A DNA stretch of 53,500 bases from Bacillota bacterium. GTDB taxonomy: Bacteria > Bacillota > Clostridia > Lachnospirales > Cellulosilyticaceae. Location of the stretch: the NCBI GenBank assembly GCA_023393125.1, contig JAEWMQ010000043.1, forward strand, positions 1-53,500, given 5' to 3'. The position numbers were made by a program, and so were the translations under genes. The notes beneath the pieces were generated by a model that ran no database searches, was not told the origin of the DNA, and saw nothing but the letters and a program-made list of their open reading frames with translations. Shown piece after piece: positions 1 through 7,444 of this stretch (its first letter is position 1; every line of letters begins with the position of its first letter).

Positions 1-118
1 CTCATAAATCATCAAGTGATAGGGGAGGGGAACTAATCCACAGTATCTTAAACAGTATATTACCATATCCGTAATCAGGATATAAATAACTACTACTATA
101 TAATACGAGGGGTAAAAC

Positions 119-817
119 ATGAATAATGCACAACAAAGAATACATCACTTGTCACTTGTGAAAATCATTATTTCACTTATTATGTCTATATTGATATGGA
201 CGGTTATCACGAACGCTTGGGGCTACACGAAGCTTCTTTTTGGCGCACAAACGGGCAGTTGGATAAATTACATATATGATTTTTTCAGCCGCTTCATTTG
301 GGCAGCCCCCACGATTGCTTTATTGTGGCTATATGCAAACGATGTCCCTACAACATGGAAGGAGCTTTTCACAAATAAGCCGCACATGAAACCATTTATA
401 ATTACTGTGGCTATACTTATCTTATATAATTTTGGTGCAATGCTTTTTAATCACGGAGGCTTGTGGATCAATCCTAATTTTAGATTTCTAAAGCATTTCC
501 CAATGTTCATCATGGTTGCATTTGCGGAGGAACTTGTTTATAGGGGATGGGGATTAAACGCACTATCAGCGTATTTGTCAGATAAAAAGGCCAACTTAGT
601 ATCTACCATATTTTTTATAGTGTTACATTTGCCTGCGTACTTAATAAAACTATATTTGAACGGCACATTTCCAATTGCAACAATAGCTACACAATGTTCT
701 TTCGTATTTGTTCTTGGTCTACTTTTTGGATATTTGTATAATAAGGGGAAATCACTTTGGAGCCCAATGATAGTACATTTTTTAGCTGATTTTCTCGGTG
801 TTATGATGATTGGCTAA
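119..817 (+). CDS. CPBP family intramembrane metalloprotease
   Basis: 232-residue polytopic membrane protein of the CPBP (CAAX protease/bacteriocin-processing) family. The family signatures are visible: EELVYRG with the Glu pair at residues 137-138 and Arg142, a second-motif His170 in FIVLHLP, and HFLAD with His220 and Asp224 near the C-terminus. These residues form the putative active site inside the membrane. The ATG follows GAGGGG at a normal distance, so the start is well supported. Members act in prenyl-protein processing, bacteriocin immunity or maturation; no bacteriocin gene is visible beside it, so the substrate is unknown. It stands alone, followed by a terminator-like hairpin repeat. 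Confidence 0.88.
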   Translation: MNNAQQRIHHLSLVKIIISLIMSILIWTVITNAWGYTKLLFGAQTGSWINYIYDFFSRFIWAAPTIALLWLYANDVPTTWKELFTNKPHMKPFIITVAILILYNFGAMLFNHGGLWINPNFRFLKHFPMFIMVAFAEELVYRGWGLNALSAYLSDKKANLVSTIFFIVLHLPAYLIKLYLNGTFPIATIATQCSFVFVLGLLFGYLYNKGKSLWSPMIVHFLADFLGVMMIG

Positions 818-941
818 CAATTTTTAATTTATTATTGTGTATTTTAATTTATCAAGTAGAATTATATAGTATGCGAAAGTTTTTAACTAACGGGTAGATG
901 TAATTATGAATTTAGTTTTTCACAGGAAAAGGCACAGATTA

Positions 942-1007
942 AAGGGAGGACTTGCGGGCCAAATTGAAGTTTTATTATGAATTTCAAAGGCTCGAAGTCT
1001 TTTTTGT
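942..1007 (+). repeat. Terminator-like hairpin repeat, copy R1a
   Basis: Imperfect hairpin: GACTTGCGGGCC pairs with GGCTCGAAGTC across a second inner TTGAAGTTT/AATTTCAA pairing, then a T-run. It matches copies near 9313, 36208, 40156 and 41952 in arm sequence and architecture. It lies about 125 bases after the CPBP protease gene and may terminate it. Confidence 0.65.
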
Positions 1008-1109
1008 TAATGCTGTAAATTCACACTTTTTAATCTCAAATTCTTAATTCACTTACAGAGTTCATTCATAATCATCTCTTGTGTATACAAAATGACAGCT
1101 GAGGTGAAG

Positions 1110-1436
1110 ATGAGTAAGAATTATTTGAAGAAATTGATTAAATATGTAAAGTAAGTTTATTATATAGAAGATGCTTTAAAGACATTAACAGATAGAAGAA
1201 AAAATGCATTATATACTACAGCAGAAGTAGTAGTGCCAGTACTTTTAAGCTTTATAATGAGAATGCAAAGTATTAACGAACTTAAATATAAAATAAGCAG
1301 TAATGACTTTAAAAATATTATTTCTAGAAAAATGAAGTTACCTCAAATAGATACGATTAGAGATACTCTTAAAGTTATTGATATTCAAGGGAGATACAAA
1401 ATGCATAGTAAAAAGTATCAAAGAAGCTACAACTGA
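1110..1436 (+). pseudogene. Transposase N-terminal remnant, broken by a stop codon
   Basis: The reading frame starts at ATG 1110 after GAGGTGAAG but meets an in-frame TAA at codon 15 (1152-1154), where the sister copy at 11554 has a lysine codon. Downstream the same frame stays open to 1436 and encodes RKMKLPQIDTIRDTLKVID, which resembles the N-terminal region of DDE transposases that carry a conserved 'LPsiDTIrr.L...d..gl..mh' block. The catalytic part is missing. It is therefore both truncated and nonsense-mutated. The family assignment rests on motif memory and could be wrong at the family level; the homology to the copy at 11554 is directly visible. Confidence 0.7.
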
Positions 1437-1480
1437 AATTAATAAAAGTAATGTAAAACTATTTGGAAAGACTGAGAGTA

Positions 1481-1531
1481 ATTGATTGAAAATTCTTTAA
1501 TTGTAGTATAAAATCAAGCTAGACGCGAAAG
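1481..1531. repeat. Tail repeat of the transposase-remnant element
   Basis: The motif TTGATTGAAAATTCTTT, then an AT spacer, then ATAAAATCAAGCTAGACG and GCGAAAGT, recurs at 11950-12000, in both cases 50-70 bases after a transposase remnant. A shortened copy lies at 3850-3880. It is probably the far end of the original mobile element. Confidence 0.6.
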
Positions 1532-1585
1532 TGATCGTAATATATGCTATATATTATTTTACTCTAAGAATGGGGGAAAAGAGGT

Positions 1586-2185
1586 ATGAATAATTTATAT
1601 AGGTTGGGGAAGCAAGATATTGATGCAAGTGCTGATAGCATAGCAAAGGCCTTCTATGACTATCCAATGTTTCAACATATATTAGCAGACAAGTTGAATC
1701 ATGAAAACGTAAGGCTTTTTCTTGAATTTCTAATCAAGTACTCAGTTCTATATGCCGAGGCATATGCAACTTCCAAAGAAATGGAAGGCATCGTATTATT
1801 TACAGATTTTAAAAACTATAAGTTTAATTTGATGAGATCAATAAGATCAGGCATATTACCATTAATGAAAATTGGTGCGGATGAGGGCAAGAGATTTAAT
1901 GAATTTGATAGATTTACATTAGAAATACATAAAAGAAAAATGAAACATAACCACCTATATATCATATTGCTTGGTGTTGATCCTAGTAAACAAGGCCAAG
2001 GATATGGCAGAAAATTGATGCTACCAGTACTAAAAATAGCAGAAGAGAAGGGGCAATCTTGTTATTTAGAAACACATGGTGAAAAGAATGTGTCTTTTTA
2101 TAATAAGCTTGGTTTTAAAATAGTCTCTGAGGATATTCTACCGGGTACGGATATTATTCAATATGCTATGTTAAAGGAGAAATGA
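1586..2185 (+). CDS. GNAT family N-acetyltransferase
   Basis: 199 residues. The acetyl-CoA binding motif A is clear: LGVDPSKQGQGYGRKLM, with the Q/R-x-x-G-x-G/A signature at residues 136-141. It is followed by the typical C-terminal YLETHGEKNVSFYNKLGF strand-helix block. The start ATG is preceded by GGGGGAAAAGAGG. Members transfer acetyl from acetyl-CoA to an amine of a small molecule or protein; the substrate cannot be read from the sequence. The N-terminal third (AFYDYPMFQHILAD) resembles GNATs that include antibiotic and polyamine acetyltransferases. It is likely transcribed alone or with the small membrane protein downstream, 66 bases away. Confidence 0.88.
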   Translation: MNNLYRLGKQDIDASADSIAKAFYDYPMFQHILADKLNHENVRLFLEFLIKYSVLYAEAYATSKEMEGIVLFTDFKNYKFNLMRSIRSGILPLMKIGADEGKRFNEFDRFTLEIHKRKMKHNHLYIILLGVDPSKQGQGYGRKLMLPVLKIAEEKGQSCYLETHGEKNVSFYNKLGFKIVSEDILPGTDIIQYAMLKEK

Positions 2186-2251
2186 TATTATCACATTTAA
2201 GTCATAATGGCTCATCATAGAGATGAGAGATATTATTATAGGAGATAAAAT

Positions 2252-2572
2252 ATGGATTTTTGGTTTTGGTATCTAAGTATAATTAATATAGCAGGGCTAA
2301 TAGGTGGATTAATAGATAATTATGTCAATCTATCAACTAAAGGTGGAATACCTTTTCCAATCTATTCTATGATAGGAGCTATAGTTGGAACTATTGTAGC
2401 ACCAATAATATCAGGAATTATTTGTAAAATTAGATATGGAATAAAGATTTCTTCGGAGAAGGCTATTTTTTTAACTCTTTCTGCTTTATTATTTTTTCCA
2501 GCCATTTTGGGAATTCCAGGAATGATAATAGGATGGGTTGTTATGCAATTAATTCATAATATTTTCCATTAA
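2252..2572 (+). CDS. Small glycine-rich membrane protein, unknown function
   Basis: I do not recognise this 106-residue protein. It has three likely membrane segments: residues about 4-24 (INIAGLIGGLIDN), 38-58 (MIGAIVGTIVAPIISGIIC) and 76-104 (FFPAILGIPGMIIGWVVM). Small residues are spaced as in glycine-zipper helix packing. AGGAGATAAAAT lies before the ATG. It sits between a GNAT gene and a DUF2809 membrane protein. The sequence shows no catalytic motif. Confidence 0.7.
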   Translation: MDFWFWYLSIINIAGLIGGLIDNYVNLSTKGGIPFPIYSMIGAIVGTIVAPIISGIICKIRYGIKISSEKAIFLTLSALLFFPAILGIPGMIIGWVVMQLIHNIFH

Positions 2573-2696
2573 AGAAGAAACTAGCTATAAAAACGGGGAC
2601 CCCAATTATATGTGGGTGGTCTTTAGTAATAAGCTTTAATTTACTGACAATAATGTATTGTTTATGAATGAGAATAGTTAAAAATAGGGGATAGCT

Positions 2697-3071
2697 ATGA
2701 AAAAACAAAGAATCAAGTATTTAATTGCCTTCATAGTACTATTGTGTATAGAGTTTCTGATTGCTATTTATGTACATGATACATTTATTAGGCCGTATGT
2801 TGGAGATCTATTGGTTGTAATTGTACTGTACTGCGTGGTAAGAGTAATTATTCCAGATAAATATAGGCTGATGCCTCTTTGGATATTTATTTTTGCAGTA
2901 TTTGTTGAGTACTTGCAATATATTAAAATAGTAGAAATACTGGGGATGGAAAATAATACCTTTCTAAGGATACTTATTGGAGCTACATTTGATTGGAAAG
3001 ATATGATGTGTTATGGGATTGGTTGTATTTTGTTGGGTACATATGAGTGGTTTACAAGGAAGATTGAATAG
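2697..3071 (+). CDS. DUF2809 family membrane protein
   Basis: 124 residues with four predicted membrane segments. The order YVGDLLVVIVLYC, FAVFVEYLQY and TFDWKDMMCYGIGC is the pattern I associate with DUF2809: a conserved GD in helix 2, E-x-x-Q in helix 3 and D-x-x-D/M-x-Y before helix 4. Function is unknown for the family. The start follows AGGGGATAGCT. It is a single-gene unit between another small membrane protein and a methyltransferase. Confidence 0.78.
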   Translation: MKKQRIKYLIAFIVLLCIEFLIAIYVHDTFIRPYVGDLLVVIVLYCVVRVIIPDKYRLMPLWIFIFAVFVEYLQYIKIVEILGMENNTFLRILIGATFDWKDMMCYGIGCILLGTYEWFTRKIE

Positions 3072-3170
3072 TGCAGAAGATACTTACTCACTCATCACAA
3101 CATCCTCGCGGGATCAGGGTAATAGTAGGTAGAGTGAAAGAGATATTTTTAAGAAGCCGGAGGCAAAGGG

Positions 3171-3773
3171 ATGAATAAATTTGAAGTACGCTCTATAAAG
3201 AGCTATAACACAAAAGCAGATAATTATGATACTACTTTAGATGGAAAGTTCACAATGAAATTTAAAGAAATGCTTATCAATGCCGTATCAATTCCAAATG
3301 GTGTAAATGTATTAGATATTGCTTGTGGAAACGGAACTTTTTTAAAAATGCTATCTCAAAATAATTCTTTTAGCGGATACGGAACTGATATTGCAGAAAA
3401 AATGATTGAAAATGCCAAACGCATAAATCCAACCATGTCTTTTGAGGTTGCAAGTTGTGATAATCTACCTTTTAAAGATGAGTCTATGGATGTTGTCACA
3501 GTATGCGCAGCATTTCATCACTTTCCTAATGTGAACCGCTTTGCTAAAGAAGTATTTCGTGTTTTAAAAAGGGATGGAATGGTGTATATTGCAGAAGTAT
3601 ATTATCCAGCTTTTATACGAACAATATGCAATCCATTTGTCCCTTTATCAAAAGCTGGAGATGTTAGATTCTATGGACCTAATGAAATAATAACTCTTTT
3701 TGAAAATTATAATTTTCATCGGGAGCTGTTTACAAAAGAGGGTCATGTTCAAATAATTCAAATGAGAAAATAA
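3171..3773 (+). CDS. Class I SAM-dependent methyltransferase
   Basis: 200 residues, Methyltransf_11-type Rossmann fold. Motif I is VLDIACGNGTFLKML (about residues 46-60), the acidic residue after strand 2 is in YGTDIAEKMIE, motif II/III is VVTVCAAFHHFPN, and RVLKRDGMVYIAEVYYP follows. All SAM-binding landmarks are present, so the enzyme should be active. The acceptor is unknown. The ATG follows GCCGGAGGCAAAGG. It is slightly short at the C-terminus compared with the common 240-260 residues, which is normal for this subfamily. Confidence 0.87.
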   Translation: MNKFEVRSIKSYNTKADNYDTTLDGKFTMKFKEMLINAVSIPNGVNVLDIACGNGTFLKMLSQNNSFSGYGTDIAEKMIENAKRINPTMSFEVASCDNLPFKDESMDVVTVCAAFHHFPNVNRFAKEVFRVLKRDGMVYIAEVYYPAFIRTICNPFVPLSKAGDVRFYGPNEIITLFENYNFHRELFTKEGHVQIIQMRK

Positions 3774-3795
3774 TAGTTGTATTTTTATTGAAAGA

Positions 3796-3833
3796 GAATA
3801 AATAACATGGACGAAACAAAGAGAGATAAAATT
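3796..3833 (+). pseudogene. ywbE 5' relic
   Basis: AATAAATAACATGGAYG, an AAACAAAGAGA block and a premature TAA match the upstream region and first codons of the two intact ywbE genes at 11236 and 27370 (MDGTKR). Here the frame reads MDETKRDKI and stops. The rest of the gene is gone. Confidence 0.6.
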
Positions 3834-3849
3834 TAAAAATATTTAAATA

Positions 3850-3880
3850 TATTATAAAATCAGGGTGGAAGCGAAAGTGC
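3850..3880. repeat. Shortened copy of the tail repeat
   Basis: ATATTATAAAATCAGGGTGG followed by AAGCGAAAGT matches the second half of the tail repeats at 1481 and 11950. It lies directly after the ywbE relic. Confidence 0.55.
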
Positions 3881-3922
3881 TGGTATGTAGAGCAACATAA
3901 AAAGTAGAAGGAGCGTGATGTT

Positions 3923-4594
3923 GTGAGAGGAAAACTATTATTTCAAGGACTGATAAAATACATTGCAGGGGTGCTTATGGTTGGAGTAATGGTCTTTTTA
4001 CCAGCAGGAACATTTGATTATGTAAATGGTTGGACATTTATGGGACTATTATTTATTCCAATGTTTATATTAGGTGCAGTACTTCTTATTAAGGATCCTA
4101 CGTTATTAGCAAAGCGTTTAAATAGCAAGGAAAAGGAAACTACGCAGAAACAAGTCATTTCCTTTTCTTTAATATTATTTATTGCAGGTTTTGTGTTGTC
4201 TTCTCTTGATTATCGTTTTGGTTGGTCAAATATGTCAAAGTGGATAGTTATTGTTGGAGCAATGGTTTTATTAATTTCTTATGGTTTATATGTGGAAGTC
4301 ATGCGAGAAAATGCCTATCTATCAAGAACAGTAGAAATACAGGAAAATCAAAAGGTTATTGATACAGGTCTTTATGGAATTGTACGACATCCGATGTATT
4401 TTGCTACCACTACACTTTTTTTATCATTTCCAATTGTGTTAGGTTCGTGGGTAGGATTTGTTATATTTCTATTTTTGCCTGTGATACTAGCGATGAGAAT
4501 TAAGAATGAAGAGAAGATATTAGAAAAAGGTTTGGTAGGATATAAGGAGTATAAGCAGAAGGTAAAATATAGATTATTCCCGTTTATTTGGTAG
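3923..4594 (+). CDS. Isoprenylcysteine carboxyl methyltransferase (ICMT)-like membrane methyltransferase
   Basis: 223 residues with about five membrane segments. The C-terminal family signature is present: TGLYGIVRHPMYFATTTLF (Arg-His-Pro-x-Tyr) followed by EEKILEKGLVGYKEYKQKVKYR, the SAM-binding end of ICMT/PEMT-like enzymes. In bacteria these proteins methylate lipid or isoprenoid-type substrates; no specific acceptor can be assigned. The start is GTG at 3923: AGAAGGAG lies 9 bases upstream, while the ATG five bases earlier runs straight into a stop. It ends before a strong two-way terminator shared with the convergent MerR gene. Confidence 0.82.
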   Translation: MRGKLLFQGLIKYIAGVLMVGVMVFLPAGTFDYVNGWTFMGLLFIPMFILGAVLLIKDPTLLAKRLNSKEKETTQKQVISFSLILFIAGFVLSSLDYRFGWSNMSKWIVIVGAMVLLISYGLYVEVMRENAYLSRTVEIQENQKVIDTGLYGIVRHPMYFATTTLFLSFPIVLGSWVGFVIFLFLPVILAMRIKNEEKILEKGLVGYKEYKQKVKYRLFPFIW

Positions 4595-4612
4595 GTAATA
4601 TGAAAGTGTAGG

Positions 4613-4666
4613 TTTTGAAGACACTATTAGAGATAACCTTAAGGTTATTGATATTCAAGGGTTATA
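4613..4666 (+). pseudogene. Internal relic of the transposase N-terminal repeat
   Basis: ATTAGAGATAACCTTAAGG followed by TTATTGATATTCAAGGG encodes IRDNLKVIDIQG, the same block as in the copies at 1110 and 11554 (IRDTLKVID.QG). Nothing else of the gene remains. It lies between the methyltransferase stop and the terminator. Confidence 0.6.
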
Positions 4667-4728
4667 AAAAAAGCATATAAAAATTCTCAGTCTTTGATGG
4701 TATTGAGAATTTTTATATGCTTTTTTTA
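4664..4728. terminator. Bidirectional intrinsic terminator
   Basis: Perfect 18-bp inverted repeat, AGCATATAAAAATTCTCA (4672-4689) and its complement (4704-4721), with A-runs before and T-runs after. It lies between convergent genes (ICMT-like and MerR) and can serve both. Confidence 0.88.
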
Positions 4729-4805
4729 GTTATAGAGTATAGAAAAAGAAAAAGAAAAAGTATTGACTGTTACACTGAAGTATAGTGATACTTCAGCAAC
4801 AGCAT

Positions 4806-5606
4806 TTAATTATCCTCCACCATAATTTCTATCTTTACACAGTATTGGTTGTCATCTTTAGTGGAAAGTTCATTTAGAGGATATTCCTCATAGGCATGGC
4901 TACAAATACGTAGTTTATTTTCTTTTATAAATGTAAGTAGCTTTTCATAGAGGTTATCTGATTCTGCATAAGCACATCTGCCATAGAGTACTACATATTT
5001 GCCTTCTGGCTTATATGCATTATGGTCACTTTCTATTTTAAAATAATGTTGCAAAACGGATAGTGACTTTTCAGAGTCAATATTTTCTATAGATACAATA
5101 GTACCAAAGGGATAGCCTAAATCAATGCCCTTTGTAGCAGCGTAATCATAAAGTGCAATGACAGAATCATCTAGAGAATCAGGAGAAATGATAGGCCCTA
5201 AAAAAATGGGCTCTTTCTTTTTGTATTCTATATTGATGCTGTTTTCCTCATATTTAAGAGCATCTTCTGCCATATCGACATATAATTCCATGATTTCCAA
5301 AGTACGTTCAAGTTTTTTCATTTCCTTTAATATATATTCTTTTTGTGAGTTAAATAAAGAAAACATTTTCTCAGGAGTACGCCTATCTATATACTTCTTG
5401 ATTTCTTCAATGCTAATGCCAAGTTCTCTGAGGGAATATATTAAATATGCGGTACTAAGCTGCCTTTGAGTATAATAGCGATAGCCGTTTTCACCACGGC
5501 ATTCTGGGGAAAGTAATCCAATTTGATCGTAATATCTTAGATTCTCACGTTTAATACCAGTGAGACGAGAAAATTCGCTAATTGGCATATAAGGTTGATC
5601 TTTCAT
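4806..5606 (-). CDS. MerR family regulator with GyrI-like effector domain
   Basis: 266 residues. The N-terminal MerR winged helix is clear: MPISEFSRLTGIKRENLRYY, then DQIGLLSPE and RYYTQRQLSTAYLIYSLRELG. A coiled-coil dimerisation helix (about residues 80-115) follows. The C-terminal 150 residues look like a BmrR/GyrI-type ligand-binding domain. This design senses cationic drugs or lipophilic compounds and activates an exporter. The ATG at 5606 is preferred to the upstream TTG because GGAGG sits 5 bases before it. The gene is divergent from an ABC exporter, which is the obvious target; the shared spacer carries a MerR-type operator. Confidence 0.88.
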   Translation of the reverse strand: MKDQPYMPISEFSRLTGIKRENLRYYDQIGLLSPECRGENGYRYYTQRQLSTAYLIYSLRELGISIEEIKKYIDRRTPEKMFSLFNSQKEYILKEMKKLERTLEIMELYVDMAEDALKYEENSINIEYKKKEPIFLGPIISPDSLDDSVIALYDYAATKGIDLGYPFGTIVSIENIDSEKSLSVLQHYFKIESDHNAYKPEGKYVVLYGRCAYAESDNLYEKLLTFIKENKLRICSHAYEEYPLNELSTKDDNQYCVKIEIMVEDN

Positions 5607-5632
5607 AATGACCTCCAATTTTTAATAAACTA

Positions 5633-5663
5633 TTGACATTAAAGTTACTTTAACCTTTATAAT
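5633..5663 (+). promoter_or_regulatory. MerR-type promoter and operator of the ABC exporter
   Basis: TTGACA (5633-5638) and TATAAT (5658-5663) are both consensus but 19 bases apart, the over-long spacing typical of MerR-activated promoters. The spacer holds a perfect inverted repeat TTAAAGT-T-ACTTTAA (5639-5653), the expected operator. Orientation is towards the ABC exporter at 5713. Confidence 0.88.
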
Positions 5664-5712
5664 AGCACCTGGCATAAATTCATACAATCTATTTACTTAA
5701 TGGAGGTAAGAC

Positions 5713-7440
5713 ATGAAATATTTAAAAATATTCCTAAAAGACAGGAAAGGAAAAGTAGCAATAACCTTGATTATGCTTTTAGGTCAAGCAATAGGAACAT
5801 TACTCATTCCATTTCTAGTTGCTAGCATTGTAGACGATGGCATTTTAAAAGGAGATATAACGGCAATTCTTCGTATAGGAGGACAAATGCTATTAGTTGC
5901 ACTAGTCACAACTATTGTATCTGTTTTGGGAAGCTATTATTCTGCTGATTTAGCAGCAGTTTTTGGCTATGATATGAGAGATAAAATTTTCCGTAAGAGT
6001 CAGGAATTATCTATTCGTGAATTTGATACTATTGGTGTTTCATCTATGATTACACGTACCACTGCGGATATTTCTAATCTGCAACAGACGCTTGGAATGA
6101 TTTTTCAGATGATCGTTCCAACGCCACTTATTGTTGGGGCATCTATTGTTATGACATCATATACAAGTTTGCCACTATCATTCATACTGATTGTATGTGT
6201 GGTGATTTTTATTTTCTTTGCAGTAGTAATACTTAAGAAATCAAATTATATTTCTCAGAGAGTTCAGAGGAGATTAGACCGCATCAACCAAGTGGTAAGA
6301 GAATCTATCACTGGCATACGTGTTATACGTGCTTTTGGAAATGAAAAGTATGAAGAAGGCAGATCTAGTCAAGCTTTTGAGAAGTATGCCACAGATATGA
6401 TTAAGCTTAATAAGCTATTTGCTGTTTTGAATCCTACCGTATGGCTCATCATGGGCTTATCTATGGCGGCTATCGTTTGGTTAGGTGGGTTGTTTTCTAT
6501 GAAAGGGACGATGGAAATAGGACAAATTACAGCAGTTACTGAGTATGCTATTATTGCACTCAGCTATTTAATTCTAGCAACAACAACAAGCGTTACCCTT
6601 CCAAAAATGAAATCATGTCTAGATCGTATTGAGGAAGTATTAGATATTAATCCAGAAATTCAGGATTCAAATAAAAAGCAAGTAGATGCAGTAGATAATG
6701 CACCAGTTGTAGAATTTAAAAATGTATCCTTCTCTTATCATGGAGCAGAGGAACCGGTTATAAGCAATCTATCATTCTGCTGTAATGAAGGACAGACTAC
6801 AGCTATCATTGGAAGTACTGGTTCTGGTAAGAGTACTATTGCTAATCTTCTCCTTCGATTACATGACATAGATGAGGGAGAGATTCGTCTATGTGGGGTG
6901 GATATACGAAGTTTACCACAACAAGAATTAAGAGATAGACTTGGTTACGTTCCTCAGAAGGCTTTCTTATTTAGTGGGACAATTGAAGATAACCTTAGAA
7001 TGGGTGATAAAGAAGCAACTAAGGAAGATATGAAAAGAGCATTAAGGATTTCACAAGCAGAGTCTTTTGTAGATCAATTACCTATGGGATTAGATTCACA
7101 AGTTTCCCAAGGTGGGTCTAACTTTTCAGGTGGGCAGAGACAACGTTTGGCCATTGCAAGGGCACTTATAAAAAAAGTACCAGTATATATTTTTGACGAT
7201 AGTTTTTCTGCTTTAGATTCAAAAACTGATGCCGCACTTCGTAAAGCACTAAAAGAAAATATGAATGATGCAGTTAAGATTATAATTGCGCAGAAGGTAA
7301 GTACCATTATGAATGCGGATCAAATCCTTGTACTGGATGATGGGAAACTAGTAGGGATTGGAGACCATGATACACTGATGAAAAACTGTTCGGTATATCA
7401 GGCAATCGCTAACAGTCAGATGAATATAAAGGAGGTTTGA
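5713..7440 (+). CDS. ABC exporter half-transporter A (degenerate ATP site)
   Basis: 575 residues: six-helix exporter membrane domain (about 1-300), then an ATPase domain. Walker A is GSTGSGKST (about residue 370) and the signature is the canonical FSGGQRQ (about 470). The Walker B region reads IFDDSFSALD, with Asp in place of the catalytic Glu, and the switch region reads IIAQKVST, with Gln in place of His. This is the pattern of the non-catalytic member of heterodimeric exporters such as TM287/288 and BmrCD. The partner gene follows at once. Its divergent MerR regulator suggests drug or toxic-compound efflux, an inference from context. GGAGG precedes the ATG. Confidence 0.92.
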   Translation: MKYLKIFLKDRKGKVAITLIMLLGQAIGTLLIPFLVASIVDDGILKGDITAILRIGGQMLLVALVTTIVSVLGSYYSADLAAVFGYDMRDKIFRKSQELSIREFDTIGVSSMITRTTADISNLQQTLGMIFQMIVPTPLIVGASIVMTSYTSLPLSFILIVCVVIFIFFAVVILKKSNYISQRVQRRLDRINQVVRESITGIRVIRAFGNEKYEEGRSSQAFEKYATDMIKLNKLFAVLNPTVWLIMGLSMAAIVWLGGLFSMKGTMEIGQITAVTEYAIIALSYLILATTTSVTLPKMKSCLDRIEEVLDINPEIQDSNKKQVDAVDNAPVVEFKNVSFSYHGAEEPVISNLSFCCNEGQTTAIIGSTGSGKSTIANLLLRLHDIDEGEIRLCGVDIRSLPQQELRDRLGYVPQKAFLFSGTIEDNLRMGDKEATKEDMKRALRISQAESFVDQLPMGLDSQVSQGGSNFSGGQRQRLAIARALIKKVPVYIFDDSFSALDSKTDAALRKALKENMNDAVKIIIAQKVSTIMNADQILVLDDGKLVGIGDHDTLMKNCSVYQAIANSQMNIKEV

Positions 7441-7444
7441 TTTG

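Noticed and set aside
1233..1436. 67-codon frame as an independent small gene
   Set aside because: It is the downstream part of the transposase remnant beginning at 1110, interrupted by TAA at codon 15; it has no start signals of its own.
2592..2640. GGGGACCCC...GTGGGTGGTC after the small membrane protein, like part of a ydaO riboswitch
   Set aside because: Only one block matches; the GTCAGCTAA element and the right spacing are missing, and the downstream gene is an unrelated DUF2809 protein.
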